Below are positions 11,701-23,245 of a stretch of DNA of 64,000 bases, one piece after another. Positions within the stretch are counted from its first letter, which is position 1. Each line of letters starts with the position of its first letter. The notes beneath the pieces are model-generated. The model worked only from the letters and a program-made list of their open reading frames with translations, made no database searches and was not told the origin of the DNA. The stretch spans positions 186,001 to 250,000 of the forward strand of contig JBDOQK010000036.1 of NCBI GenBank assembly GCA_040437565.1. The letters are read 5' to 3'. Source of the DNA: Albugo candida (Eukaryota > Oomycota > Peronosporomycetes > Albuginales). The translations under genes were made by a program, and so were the position numbers.

Positions 11701-14700
11701 GACGTACGACTCGTCTTTGAGAATTGCATCGCGTACAACAGCAGCACGAACAAATTTAATATCGCAGCGAAGCAGCTTTTGACACAATTTGAGAAAACTC
11801 TGACAAGCCTGAAATCTCAATTAGAGCGACAGCTTTGTCGTCGATGTGAGCAACGGCGAGAAGAAATGTGTCAGCTATGTGGAGGCGACTCGTTCAAGTT
11901 TGCTCCTTGTATGCTATTTTGCAGTGGTCCTTGTCGAGGTCGTATTCGAAGGCATACGCACTATTACAGCGATCCGCGAGGGGAACATCATTGGTGCTCC
12001 ACATGCTACAAACAGATGAAAGATGGTCCGATTGATCTCGCTTCTTTGCCCCAGCTTGCCAGTGTCACTTCCTCCACAAAAAACCTGCAAGAATTTGCCA
12101 ACTCGTTCGGATCTGAAAAATACAACAGCTCCGATCAAACTCTCACAAAGGCTGTGCTCGTCAAACGGAAAAATAGCGAAGTAGCAGAAGAACCTTGGGT
12201 GGAATGCGACTCTTGTAAACTGTGGTATCATCAGATTTGCGCTCTTTTCAATGAGCGAAATCACGCCATTTCGGGCGAACAGGAACCATTCGTATGTCCG
12301 ATATGTGTGAAGAAACAGCGAACTACAGGAGTCAAACCATCGATTGACAATGGGCTCAAGGCATCACGTTTACCAATCACTCGTATGGCCAAGGTGATTG
12401 AGGATCGAGTGAATCAAGCAATCAAGAAAGCCAACGAGGAAGAAGCCACACGAATGGGTAATCTCGGCAATCGCGAAAGTATCGGATGTGGGGCAGGTGT
12501 GCATGGAACGGAACTCAACTCCACAACACGATTGGCAATCACCGTGCGGGAAGTACTGAGTGTGGACAAATTGGTGCAAGTGAAGACAAGGATGGGTGCG
12601 TTATTGTCCGCACATTATTGCAAGCCAAAGTCGCCAAATAAGCAAATGGATGCACGACAACAATCGTTTGGGCAGAAAGCGACTAAAAGAAAGCGAGCAG
12701 CATTGCAGGAAGGCCCTAATGATCAAAGATCCGACTCTGCAGACGCTTCCGCTTTGCATCTGACGTATCGATCGCGCTGTATATGCGTATTCCAAGAGCT
12801 AGATGGAGTGGATGTACTCATATTCACGCTCTACGTTCAAGAGTATGGTCCAGAATCTCTGGCGCCGAATGCTGGTCGGGTATACGTATCGTACTTGGAC
12901 TCGGTCAACTACTTCCAGCCAAAAAAGTGGCGAACGTTGATGCATCAACAAGTAATGCTGGGGTTTTTGCAAGACAGCAAGCAACGCGGATTCCACACTG
13001 CGCACATATGGAGCTGTCCTCCGCTCAAAGGAGATGATTACATCTTCTTCTGTAAGCCCGAGAATCAGAAAATTCCAAAATCAGCGCGTTTGCGGCAATG
13101 GTATCATAAATTGTTGCAGGAAGCGAAAAAAGAGAAGATTGTTGTCAACATATCCAATTTATACGCAGACTATTATCTGAAGAAGAAAGAAGCGCATGAA
13201 CTACCGTACTTTGAAGGCGATTATTGGCCCAGGCTCGCCGAGGACCTTCTCAAGCAGCTTGAGGACAAGTCTGGACGCGGAGAAATCAATATCCGAGAGG
13301 AACTGGCTCATCCGAGTGATAGTGGACTGAAAGCAGATCCATCAACTCTGCCTACTGACGAAAAACAATCCAGACGGACGTCACCTGCGGCTGCGGAGGC
13401 CCGTCCAGAAAGAAGTGTGGAAGGCAACAATGCCTGTACTGGTAAAACCAATTTCATGACGAAAAGTAAGAAAAAAAGAGGACGCAAAACCAAGCGATCA
13501 GTACACTCTCCGAGAATCACTAGCCCTGAGCCTTCGATTTCTGATAGTGGATCGCAACCAGCACAAGGCACACGCAGCAACACGAAGAAGAAATCCAAAA
13601 AGCCGAAACAATCCCAATTGAATCGATTATCGACCTCGATCAAAGGCAAGGCGATCGTGAATCCGGATCCATTGATGCAAAAGCTCAAAGTCATCCTTGA
13701 GCCTCAAAAGGATGATTTTTTTGTTGTCGACTTGTACCCAAAGTGTCACAAATGCGGGACCCCAAATGTCAATCTACCTTACTGGGAAGTTTATACAGTT
13801 CCTCCAACGTCGACTGTCATTGAGCTCATCGATGCCGTTAAAAAAGCCCGTACTTCGTCAAGTGCACGGAACTCACCTCCAAGGCACTATCATCATTACT
13901 ACTGCTTGAAGTGTTATGAAGCCAACAAGAATCAAATACAACATCGGATCACCCAAGCTGAATGTGCTTCTATCTGGGCCGAGAATCTAAGCACAACAGT
14001 TTTCGAATCACAAGACAATGCTAATCGCATAGCAGACGTGGATCTCCAGGAGATAAAATACCGGCTACTTTTGAGGCATATTGATCCTATCACTGATCAA
14101 GCAAGAAAGCCTGTTCTAGCGTCTCCTACGGCGGACCCCACGCAGCTATCGCAAGACACAGGGCAGCAAAAGATAAAATGTGAGCAAGACGATTCGTTGG
14201 AAGAAATATCGACCACAGGCGATTCGGAGAAGCCATCTGAGAACTTGGTCGCGAATCTACACCGAGATTTAGATGATGTTCTCATGCCGTGTGAGATCTT
14301 CGACACCCGCGAATCATTTTTAATGTATTGTCAGAATAATCACTGCCAATTCGATCAAATACGACGCGCCAAACATTCTTCCATGATGGTGCTGTACCAC
14401 TTGTTCAATCAAGGGACTACAGGCTTCACATTTACTTGCTCTGGCTGTCGCTCACTACTGGCACATGGAAATCGTTGGAATTGCTCCGTTTGCCCATTGT
14501 TCAATCTCTGTGACGAATGTAATGGAAAAGTCAGACACCAACATCCACTTCATGTGTTTAGAGTAATCGCGATTCCAAGACTTACAATAGACGAACGAGA
14601 GGTAGAAATTGGCACAAAGGAGCAGGCCAGTATGAAGGGGTTGCAATTGTATGCAAAAGTCAAGAGAGACTCAAAGTTGAGAAGCTCGCACATTGAAGGG

Positions 14701-15345
14701 ATACAAAAGTCGACGACTTACAAAGAAGCTGATAGGAGCATCTCCAACCAGATCAAAATCGAGTCATTGACGTCACCGCGGACGCTTCAATCGGAACATC
14801 TTAGCAAGGCTGAGAACGCAAACAAAAAACGCAAGGTGTACCAGCAATCTCCACTTGCATCTCCAGCTAACCCACAAGGCTCAGGCGCTTTTGGCAGTCG
14901 GGAAAGCGCAACGATATCGAAAGTTGAGGCCACATTCCGGGGAAAAAGCTCAAATATGGATTCGAGTAAAAAGCTCAAAAGAATCCACAATGTCGACCCA
15001 CAGCTTCTTGTTCAGCTCGAACATGCCAGCAGCTGTGCAATGGCTGAGTGCACATTCGTCAATTGCCATAGAATTCAAGCGATGCTCAAACATGGTTCCG
15101 TCTGTGAGCTACGGGCAACAGGCTCATGCGTTTTATGTAAACGTATTGTCGGGCTATTATCAGCGCATGCACGTCAATGTCTGAAAGAGTATGACGCATG
15201 TCAAGTTCCTCGCTGCACAGACATTCGACGGCATCTTCACAAACAGATAAAACAACGACAATGGCAATCATTGAAAGATGCGGACACTCTCTCTCAGACG
15301 CACAATACGAGTGAAATGATAGAAGAGCATTCCGACATGAAGTGA
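8716..15345 (+). CDS. p300/CBP-type histone acetyltransferase (KAT11 family)
   Basis: Exons 8716-8826, 8886-9190 and 9279-15345 join in phase (introns 59 and 88 bp) to 2160 residues. Domain order: KIX-like helices (about 120-195, from EWRDKVEDRSARQHI across the second intron to SKEEYGNVHTLKARL); Gln-rich tract (about 406-436); two TAZ-like Cys/His zinc fingers (about 506-580 and 593-663); bromodomain (about 867-984, with IKCPMDLGAIKKRL and NCIAYNS); Cys-rich/PHD region (about 991-1153, VECDSCKLWYHQICA); KAT11 catalytic core (about 1212-1470, with YLDSVNYF, HIWSCPPLKGDDYIF and ELPYFEGDYWP); ZZ finger (about 1853-1906); C-terminal TAZ (about 2046-2130). Acetylates histones and other nuclear proteins as a co-activator. 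The conserved Asp, Trp and Tyr of the acetyl-CoA/lysine site are present. The order resembles plant HAC and animal p300. Confidence 0.93.
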
Positions 15346-16683
15346 CCGAAGTATATTTTCGTTAATGTAGCAGCATGGGTGCGTGCAGATGCTACCAATT
15401 ATATACATAGTAGCTTTTTGTGGACGTGAAACCTAGCATGGGGTCGTCAACAGCTCGCAACGAGTTGCAGTAGTTTGTTGTATAGCAATAGAAGCATTTT
15501 GACGATCAAANNNNNNNNNNNNNNNNNNNNNNNNNNNNNNNNNNNNNNNNNNNNNNNNNNNNNNNNNNNNNNNNNNNNNNNNNNNNNNNNNNNNNNNNNN
15601 NNNNNNNNNNTTATATACATAGTAGCTTTTTGTGGACGTGAAACCTAGCATGGGGTCGTCAACAGCTCGCAACGAGTTGCAGTAGTTTGTTGTATAGCAA
15701 TAGAAGCATTTTGACGATCAAAAGGATTACCCAATAATCTTATGGTACTGTTTGCGCTCCAGAGAAATAAATTATAGGGCGATATAGACCAAGTATAGCT
15801 CGTAGAATGACGATTACTGAACCAGAATGCTTCATTGAAGTCAGCAATGGATTCTTGCATGACTAGTCGGGATCAACTTTTGGTTTCGTCGCCCCAAAAG
15901 CAATGCTATTATTGGCTGCAATGACGGATTCGCGCTTTTCTGCACGAAATCAGCGGATTGTACTCGTGATCAATGAGAGCCCTCACTTCAACCCATTCGA
16001 TTGTACTTGTTATGAATAAGAGAGCCTTTTGTCTGAAATGTCTCAGAATTGATGACATACTTTCACTGGTTCTGGGCTTTCGTAGCAAAAACGGTGTCCG
16101 TATCGGAATCAGTAGCCGTGTCATCCAAGCGTAAATCACTCTCAATCACGACGAGCAGTGATGATGTACACAAAGCTTCGAGAGGTGTCTGTATTTGTGG
16201 ATTGAGATGTATATACATGTAGCAAGGCTACGTAGCTGTTGGCTACGGCATATGCTCTCCAAAAAGAATCTCAACTTGCAATTATCTAAACGGGGGAAAA
16301 TTGTCAATCTCGACTTGAGGCTAAGCTCGTTTTCATCGTCTGCTGGGGACTAACTGAACGTCGCACCGTTGATTCTTATAAACAACATAATGCTAACCGC
16401 GCTGATTGACTGTGTACGGTCATATTTACTAAGCACTTGAAGAAGTGAAACGCGCTTGACAAAGTCAGTTAGCTAGTAAAAAAACTCGTTACTTCATGAT
16501 GCTTCGTTCAATTAATTCAAGATATAAATTCTTCCAAGCCTTCATACATTATGATCCTAAAGTCTTCCAAGTTTTCTAGCAATTGGTTGCATGTACTGAA
16601 CAGGCTTTCTCGCATCTCACTAGGTACGCCGGTTAGACTTTCGAGAAGATTGCGAGTTGCCATCGGCTCTTGCAATATGCCAT
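15346..16683. other. Intergenic, no confident gene; contains gap 5
   Basis: Gap 5 is 100 N at 15511-15610, with 15399-15510 repeated at 15611-15722 (112 bp). Minus-strand ORFs of 71 codons (15645-15860) and 78 codons (15909-16145) have no recognisable domain and I do not call them as genes. Confidence 0.5.
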
Positions 16684-17784
16684 TTAGGATGTTTTCGTAG
16701 TCTTCAATCGAGAAATTTTGGGAATCGTTCCAACGAGCAGTGACGCATCTGATGACTGGCCTTCCTCCTCGAGCTTGCGTTTGCTACACCGATGTGTTTG
16801 TATCGTGCTAGGTACAGGAACTTGACTTCTTACCCCTATCTTCCTGTTTGCAATCGAAGCCAAAATGTTTCTCGTGTTGATGCCATTGGCATGCGGTGTA
16901 AAATTCCGTAGCACTCGATTATGTCGCGTCTCTTGAGGAACCCGTCTTCTTAGTTGACGTCGTACATACTGTTCTTGGCCAGATATGAATCGTACGAAAT
17001 TGCCACCGTTACAACTTCGCTGATGAACGATCCCGAAGCCATGAACCTTTGCTGTAGATTCCGGATGTGTCGTAAGACGCGCCTCGATGTTTCCAAGACG
17101 ATCTCGAACTGCTTCAATTCCTCCGTCCAGTGTACTCATGATCGTCCTTTGTCCCTGCACAATTCTGTTGACCATGCTTCGTTGAGACTCGATCAGCGAG
17201 TCAAGCCTTGTGTTGATTCCCAGGCGATCGTTTCGATGCTCCGTCGCCATTCGATCGATAAAGAGATCTTTCTCATTGAGGTTCTTCATCAGATCTTGAC
17301 TTTGCTTCATCAGATCTTGANNNNNNNNNNNNNNNNNNNNNNNNNNNNNNNNNNNNNNNNNNNNNNNNNNNNNNNNNNNNNNNNNNNNNNNNNNNNNNNN
17401 NNNNNNNNNNNNNNNNNNNNGCACAATTCTGTTGACCATGCTTCGTTGAGACTCGATCAGCGAGTCAAGCCTTGTGTTGATTCCCAGGCGATCGTTTCGA
17501 TGCTCCGTCGCCATTCGATCGATAAAGAGATCTTTCTCATTGAGGTTCTTCATCAGATCTTGACTTTGCTTCATCAGATCTTGACTTTGCTTCATCAGAT
17601 CTTGATTTTGCTTCATCAGATCTTGATTTTGCTTCATCAGATCTTGATTTTGCTTCCGCGAACTCTCCTTTTCCTCTTGAACTTGCAGGATGAGTCTCCA
17701 GAAGCTATCTTTTTCCCTTTGTAGTTGCTGGATTTGCTCTCTGAAGATGGCATTCTCAGCGCGGAGGACATCTGCTTCTGTCAT
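16684..17784 (-). CDS. Coiled-coil protein with exact 7-residue tandem repeats
   Basis: Start ATG at 17784. Removing gap 6 (17321-17420) and the 164 bp repeat gives about 279 residues. The N-terminal half is a long coiled coil holding about five near-identical copies of a 7-residue unit (KQNQDLM or KQSQDLM; 21 bp tandem repeat at about 17560-17655). The C-terminal half is basic, with FVRFISGQEQYVRRQLRRR, then NFTPHANGINTRN, then a Lys/Arg-rich patch (KRKLEEE). This half vaguely recalls the C-terminal domain found with KilA-N/MSV199-type proteins of large DNA viruses, but no KilA-N domain is present. The gene stands alone in a gene-poor stretch. Contig breakage inside the repeat means the copy number is uncertain. 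Function unknown. Confidence 0.7.
   Translation of the reverse strand: MTEADVLRAENAIFREQIQQLQREKDSFWRLILQVQEEKESSRKQNQDLMKQNQDLMKQNQDLMKQSQDLMKQSQDLMKNLNEKDLFIDRMATEHRNDRLGINTRLDSLIESQRSMVNRIVXXXXXXXXXXXXXXXXXXXXXXXXXXXXXXXXXXQDLMKQSQDLMKNLNEKDLFIDRMATEHRNDRLGINTRLDSLIESQRSMVNRIVQGQRTIMSTLDGGIEAVRDRLGNIEARLTTHPESTAKVHGFGIVHQRSCNGGNFVRFISGQEQYVRRQLRRRVPQETRHNRVLRNFTPHANGINTRNILASIANRKIGVRSQVPVPSTIQTHRCSKRKLEEEGQSSDASLLVGTIPKISRLKTTKTS
17157..17584. repeat. Assembly gap 6 with duplicated flank inside a 21 bp tandem repeat
   Basis: 100 N at 17321-17420. Sequence 17157-17320 is repeated at 17421-17584. The left contig ends within the tcttgattttgcttcatcag-type tandem array, so array length cannot be trusted. 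Confidence 0.85.
17560..17655 (-). repeat. 21 bp coding tandem repeat
   Basis: About five head-to-tail copies of a 21 bp unit encoding KQNQDLM/KQSQDLM in the coiled-coil gene. Confidence 0.85.
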
Positions 17785-20329
17785 GGTCAAATGCTGGCTT
17801 TTTTATTTTTGAAAAGCAAGGAATTTATATGATCTACAGTGTTCTTCCGTATAAGTATTATCTATCGAGCTGGGATAATAGTGTGCAGGACATCAGCAAG
17901 TAATTGGGCATAGAGGGCTTCTATACTTCTATCTTTGTGATATAATTATAAGCGAAATAGTACCCGTTATAAAAACTGAATGAACCTCGCATTTGGGAGC
18001 AAGAACGCAAGAACGCAAGAACGCAAGAACGACTTCAATTCATTTCAGAGCACGACATGTGACAATAGGAATCATGATTTAGTGAGTAGAAAAATATATT
18101 GACCTTCACCACGGCTCGCATTCCATCTGGGTGCCGCGTTCACTGTATCTGCATAAGTCAGCAAATGTAGAAGATACTCATACTGTTAATGAATTAGTTC
18201 CCGTGCATTTCACATCTTTTCGGAAGCTTCAAACCAGGCCGGTGCGTTAATCAGATTATAGCTCCAACAGCGATTTGAAAGAGACTGCGGAGCTAAAATC
18301 GTGTGGATGGTGTCATTATCCTGCTGTAGCTAGCAAGTTATTCCAGTGCAAATAGCTGAAAAGCTTTAAGCTCAGCATGCGCAGTGTCTTGACGTTTTTG
18401 AAAAGTTATCAGCGACATCTTTCTTGTTAGGAGGAGTTTTCCAAGGAAGTGGCTGATGGCCCATCCAGATTTTTTTTCTCATCTATAAAGACGATGTTTT
18501 CTGCGCTACACTGCCATATAACATAAGCATGCCCTCTTGATCCTGATAGCTACCATATGCAGGGTGACAAACTAGCCTTTCCTGGCTAAATCCAGCATGC
18601 ATCATGTCGCGTTGGATGCCCCTAACATCGTCTTGCACCTGATCGTCACCTAGTTGTCGCGCGCTCTTTTGATCGCTGTTTTCATGTCAATTCTACCAGA
18701 GGTCTCCTTTTCTTGTAGTTAATTGTTCAGAAAAGCATTTGTCTACCCATTGGCTAAGAACAACATGTTATGTGGAGTTGTAAAGGTAAAATGGCATGGT
18801 GTCGATTGAACTTTAATCTGATATGGATTGAACAGCTCCGAGCTTCCCTGTGTGCATATCTGCTAGCTGGCGATATCCTACTTGAATTTGTCGTAGATCG
18901 TGCAGATCTTTACTTGAAATAGCGCTTCACTCGGTACTAGTGAATGCCCTGTGGTGGATGGAGCACATCGACGGTTCACAGCATATTGTAGATCCTATCG
19001 GATTTATTATGCTTCTACTACTTGGAAAGTGTTAAGGAGACTTAGAATTTCCTACAAATCACCATTTTACCAATCTCAGGGTGCTTACAAAAGGTTGCTG
19101 CTTCGTACCACATCTGGCCATATGATGCTTCGATAAGTTGTTTGAAAAACTTTAGAGCGTATTTAGCGCAGTATTTTCAGCCAATTAAATTTCCTCAGTA
19201 TCTATCGCATCGAAATTGCACCGCCAAAGTTGAATAAAACATTGAGAAAAGTCAAATTTGACCAAAGTTGAATCACTGGATAATTACTTATCTTCTGTAA
19301 AGCATTACAGTAAAGAGACTTGATTTAGACCAACAAAGTCCTATCATCCACAAACAGCTCCTAGAAAATAATGAATAGCGGGCAACAATCAAACATCGCA
19401 GGTACGTCTGGTCGACGAGGAGCTGCTGTGGCTGCAAGATTGCTTGGACGAGATGGAAGACCACACAATGAAGAAGCACATGCGGTGAGACTTAATGTGC
19501 TGAACAGTAGTGTNNNNNNNNNNNNNNNNNNNNNNNNNNNNNNNNNNNNNNNNNNNNNNNNNNNNNNNNNNNNNNNNNNNNNNNNNNNNNNNNNNNNNNN
19601 NNNNNNNNNNNNNTGTCGCGCGCTCTTTTGATCGCTGTTTTCATGTCAATTCTACCAGAGGTCTCCTTTTCTTGTAGTTAATTGTTCAGAAAAGCATTTG
19701 TCTACCCATTGGCTAAGAACAACATGTTATGTGGAGTTGTAAAGGTAAAATGGCATGGTGTCGATTGAACTTTAATCTGATATGGATTGAACAGCTCCGA
19801 GCTTCCCTGTGTGCATATCTGCTAGCTGGCGATATCCTACTTGAATTTGTCGTAGATCGTGCAGATCTTTACTTGAAATAGCGCTTCACTCGGTACTAGT
19901 GAATGCCCTGTGGTGGATGGAGCACATCGACGGTTCACAGCATATTGTAGATCCTATCGGATTTATTATGCTTCTACTACTTGGAAAGTGTTAAGGAGAC
20001 TTAGAATTTCCTACAAATCACCATTTTACCAATCTCAGGGTGCTTACAAAAGGTTGCTGCTTCGTACCACATCTGGCCATATGATGCTTCGATAAGTTGT
20101 TTGAAAAACTTTAGAGCGTATTTAGCGCAGTATTTTCAGCCAATTAAATTTCCTCAGTATCTATCGCATCGAAATTGCACCGCCAAAGTTGAATAAAACA
20201 TTGAGAAAAGTCAAATTTGACCAAAGTTGAATCACTGGATAATTACTTATCTTCTGTAAAGCATTACAGTAAAGAGACTTGATTTAGACCAACAAAGTCC
20301 TATCATCCACAAACAGCTCCTAGAAAATA
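17785..20329. other. Gene-poor stretch; contains gap 7
   Basis: After removing gap 7 and its copy, about 1.6 kb without a supportable gene. The 61-codon frames at 18951 and 19910 are two copies of one non-ATG ORF. Gap 7 is 100 N at 19514-19613, with 18655-19513 repeated at 19614-20472 (859 bp), which also duplicates the 5' end of the RING gene. Confidence 0.6.
17999..18030. repeat. 8 bp microsatellite, four copies
   Basis: gcaagaac is repeated four times without interruption in the gene-poor stretch. Confidence 0.9.
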
Positions 20330-21412
20330 ATGAATAGCGGGCAACAATCAAACATCGCAGGTACGTCTGGTCGACGAGGAGCTGCTGTGGCTGCAAGATT
20401 GCTTGGACGAGATGGAAGACCACACAATGAAGAAGCACATGCGGTGAGACTTAATGTGCTGAACAGTAGTGTACAGGAGGCAAGGGACGCTCGTAGCTCT
20501 CGCATTATCATGTGGGCAATCACATTTATCAGTGTACCGCAGATATTGGCATCTATAGTGGTTTTATCGCTAAAATGGCACACAAGGGAAAAACTTTTCT
20601 CAAGCGCTTGCTATCGTTTGCAAGTATGGGTTCTAGTACAGGCTATCCATATGAGTGTTGTTCTTGGGGTGGAATGGATTGTATATTATCTCAACACATG
20701 TTATACGAACCGTGTAATCGAGCTACGAGAACAATACATGCGGTATCTAGGGAACATCAAGTATGGTCTGGATTTGCTGGGCGTATTTTGGTTTCTTGTG
20801 GGAAATATGTGGGTGATTAGCGATGATGATGCCCAAAACGGAAAACCCGACGCGGCAAACGGCGAAAGACAAGAAGATGTTGCCCCGCTGAGTCCATCCC
20901 ATTGTGACTCGAGTCTCTATCAACTCGCCTTTTGGATGATTGTCATCACCTATGTCAAGATATTCCTTCCCTGCATTCTACTGCTCATACTTTTACCCGT
21001 GATTTGCTTTTGTTTACCATGCCTGATTCGAGTGCTCAGTCGTTTCCAGGATCCGATGCGAGGAAAAGGGGCGTCACACGAGGTAAATAAGAAATAGTGC
21101 TTGTGGATATAGCAGCTGACATCAATTCTTCCACAGACAATAGCGCGCCTGGCATGCACAAACTACAAGCAAGACATGTTTGCTCGAGACGATTGCAACT
21201 GCTGCATTTGCTTGAATGATTACGTCGAAGAGGAAGAGCTGCGTCTACTTCCATGCCGGCACCATTTCCATAAGCAGTGCGCTGATGAATGGCTTATTGT
21301 GAATGCAACCTGCCCGACTTGTCGATTATCAATTTACGAGACAGCCTCCGAGGACTCGGAGCAACAAGGGTATCGACTTGGATCACGAAACGATATTTTC
21401 CAAGTTGTGTAG
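20330..21412 (+). CDS. Multi-pass membrane RING-H2 E3 ubiquitin ligase
   Basis: Exons 20330-21082 and 21137-21412 (intron 54 bp, phase 0), 342 residues. Four to five hydrophobic segments: IIMWAITFISVPQILASIVV, the segment around VLVQAIHMSVVLGVEWI, LLGVFWFLVGNMWVI, and a long C-terminal pair ending LPVICFCLPCLI. The RING-H2 finger (C3H2C3) follows in the cytosolic tail: CCICLNDYVEEEELRLLPCRHHFHKQC and CPTC. It should recruit an E2 enzyme and ubiquitinate targets at an endomembrane. The layout is like plant membrane RING ligases of the At1g12760 type. The partial copy at 19371-19513 is an assembly duplicate. Confidence 0.85.
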
Positions 21413-21561
21413 TGGCAAGCACCAGAATCATCCGCTATTTATATCATTGTGGCGAAGGATCCTATCGTTACATGTCCAGCGAAATAGGCGTTCACCGTAT
21501 TTCGATACTGATTGTCTGATAAAATCAATAAAGTAAGTGGCAAGGATTTGTACTTGACTTC

Positions 21562-22681
21562 ATGAGCATACAAGCTTTCCACGAAGTTTGCAAAACACGA
21601 AGCAGACAGTATGATTTGGACTGTATTCTTTTTCTCGATCTTTCGAAGCTCGGATTGCGCTCTGTGATGGGGTTGGATTCATGTCGTAATCTCACAGTTT
21701 TGAATCTTTCGAGCAATTTGGTTTGTTGGATATATGTTCGGATCCATGACGTGCTGATTGTGATGCAACTGGTATTGATGCTAGCTATCCTCAGTAGAGG
21801 ACGTCTATTCCTTCTCGTATTTACAGAGCCTCAATTTGGCACAAAACCAATTAGCTACAATTGGTACGTGATCCAAGGCTACTGAGTACCAAGCTTATGC
21901 CCAATGCTGAATAACGGCATACATAGATGATATGTGCGATATGCCGATGATGGAGTCTCTCATCCTTGATGTAGGGTGATTGTTTGGGCATTTGCAGATG
22001 GCCGAGACTTACACAGTGTGTGCTTCAAGGGAAACAGCATTTCAGCTATAGATTTCAAGGAACTTGCAATAAAGGTATTGGATGCTCATGTTAAGGATCA
22101 GCGTGGACTAATTTCTTGAAAGCTTCCGAGATTGCAAAGGCTCAGTTTTGAAGACAATCCTCTTTGCAGGGATATGAACCGAGTCTTTAATATGATTTTG
22201 GACGCCAGATTCTCCAACCTCACAATCGTGAACGATACAACACTCGCATTCTGCAAGGTGGGTGATATTTTGCCAAGTATTGACGTCGCAGGAAGCTTGT
22301 AGACAATGTGATCATGTTACTAGAGAGCTGAAGTCCCGACGACTAGCTCGATTTCTAATGAGAGCTCGATGAAGGCCAAATTGAGAAGTATATGGACGCA
22401 ACTCGTGTTCATTCAATTATAAATGCACCCAATGTAGACGTCCAATGTGCGCCAGCTGATTTAGACTTGGAAGCTTTCATCAAAGATACAACGCGGAATC
22501 TGAGTGGTATTGCAGCCTTTCCTTCTCATAGTCAATGTAAATAACCTTTAAACAATCTTTAGAATCTTTGCAGCGGTTCGAGAAGAATTTTATTGCGGAA
22601 TGTGGCAAAGCGGCCGAGGGCCTACAGGGGCAGGTTCCAAATTCAAGCATAAATATCACACAAATAGAAGCGTCTGCTTAG
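21562..22681 (+). CDS. Leucine-rich-repeat protein (LRRC61-like), multi-exon
   Basis: Exons: 21562 to about 21724; 21795-21863 (LQSLNLAQNQLATI); 21998-22074 (LHSVCFKGNSISAI); 22123-22257 (LPRLQRLSFEDNPLC, the LRR cap); then a less certain exon at 22292 or 22324; then a frame to 22506 (IEKYMDATRV..DLEAFIKDTTRNLS) spliced in phase to 22563-22681 (ESLQRFEKNFIAEC..IEASA stop). LRR consensus positions fit each exon and phases agree for exons 2-4 and the last intron. Between about 22258 and 22375 no single splice pattern keeps the frame, so a frameshift, sequencing error or missed intron lies there. Similar short LRR proteins are often ciliary; the role here is unknown. Confidence 0.6.
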
Positions 22682-22709
22682 CAACCGACGCTGTAGAGCA
22701 TTAACAAGA

Positions 22710-23189
22710 ATGCTCTTGTTACAGTCACATGTCTACGTCGCATTACTTTCTTGCTTTCTCTACATGTATCAAGCTTATTCGGACGACACTTTTGATCCAT
22801 GTACAGTTTGGATGGATCGGGTGATAGTGCATGGTGCTGTGTTTTGTGTAGAAGGAACCCCATGTCGTGGTGCTGAGAAAGGCGTCTGTCCTCAAGAGCA
22901 AGAAGGTTTACCATATGGATCCTACTGCGATTTCGTCGATGACTCTTATCAGTGCATTGCTTATAACAAATCGCTTTCCGTGGATTCTTTTTGCATCGGA
23001 TCACCTTATGGTAAAAGAGTCGTTGAGGTATTGAACGTCGGATTCTTTTGCGCGAATGAAAGTGTTTGTGGTGGTAACGAAGACGGGAATTGCCCGATAT
23101 CACAGCCCGGGCTACAAGAAGATTCTTACTGCGATCGTATTAATGAATTTGGCTCGCTCGGTTGTGTTCCAAACGACTACCAAGGTTGA
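22710..23189 (+). CDS. Small secreted cysteine-rich protein with a duplicated module
   Basis: 159 residues, single exon, ATG at 22710 only 29 bp after the LRR gene stop. The N-terminus is a signal peptide (hydrophobic VALLSCFLYMYQAYS, cleavage near residue 25). The mature part has two about 50-residue modules of the same pattern: FC-x5-C-x-G-x-E-x-G-x-CP-x2-Q-x-GL-x4-SYCD, then a later Cys. The first is VFCVEGTPCRGAEKGVCP and the second FFCANESVCGGNEDGNCP. Even Cys spacing suggests disulfides in an extracellular protein. I do not recognise the family; a secreted inhibitor, lectin-like or effector role is possible. No transmembrane or GPI tail. Confidence 0.75.
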   Translation: MLLLQSHVYVALLSCFLYMYQAYSDDTFDPCTVWMDRVIVHGAVFCVEGTPCRGAEKGVCPQEQEGLPYGSYCDFVDDSYQCIAYNKSLSVDSFCIGSPYGKRVVEVLNVGFFCANESVCGGNEDGNCPISQPGLQEDSYCDRINEFGSLGCVPNDYQG

Positions 23190-23245
23190 TACCAATTTAG
23201 CGTTTCATACATAAACGTTGATAAACAGCTAACAAAATCATTGCA

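Noticed and set aside
15909-16145. 78-codon minus-strand ORF
   Set aside because: No domain, no splice partner and basic random-looking composition.
17999-18030. CRISPR-like short repeats
   Set aside because: Only four uninterrupted 8 bp units without spacers; a microsatellite in a eukaryotic genome.
18951-20095. Duplicated 61-codon ORF at 18951 and 19910
   Set aside because: Two copies of one non-ATG frame created by the gap 7 overlap; no domain or codon evidence.
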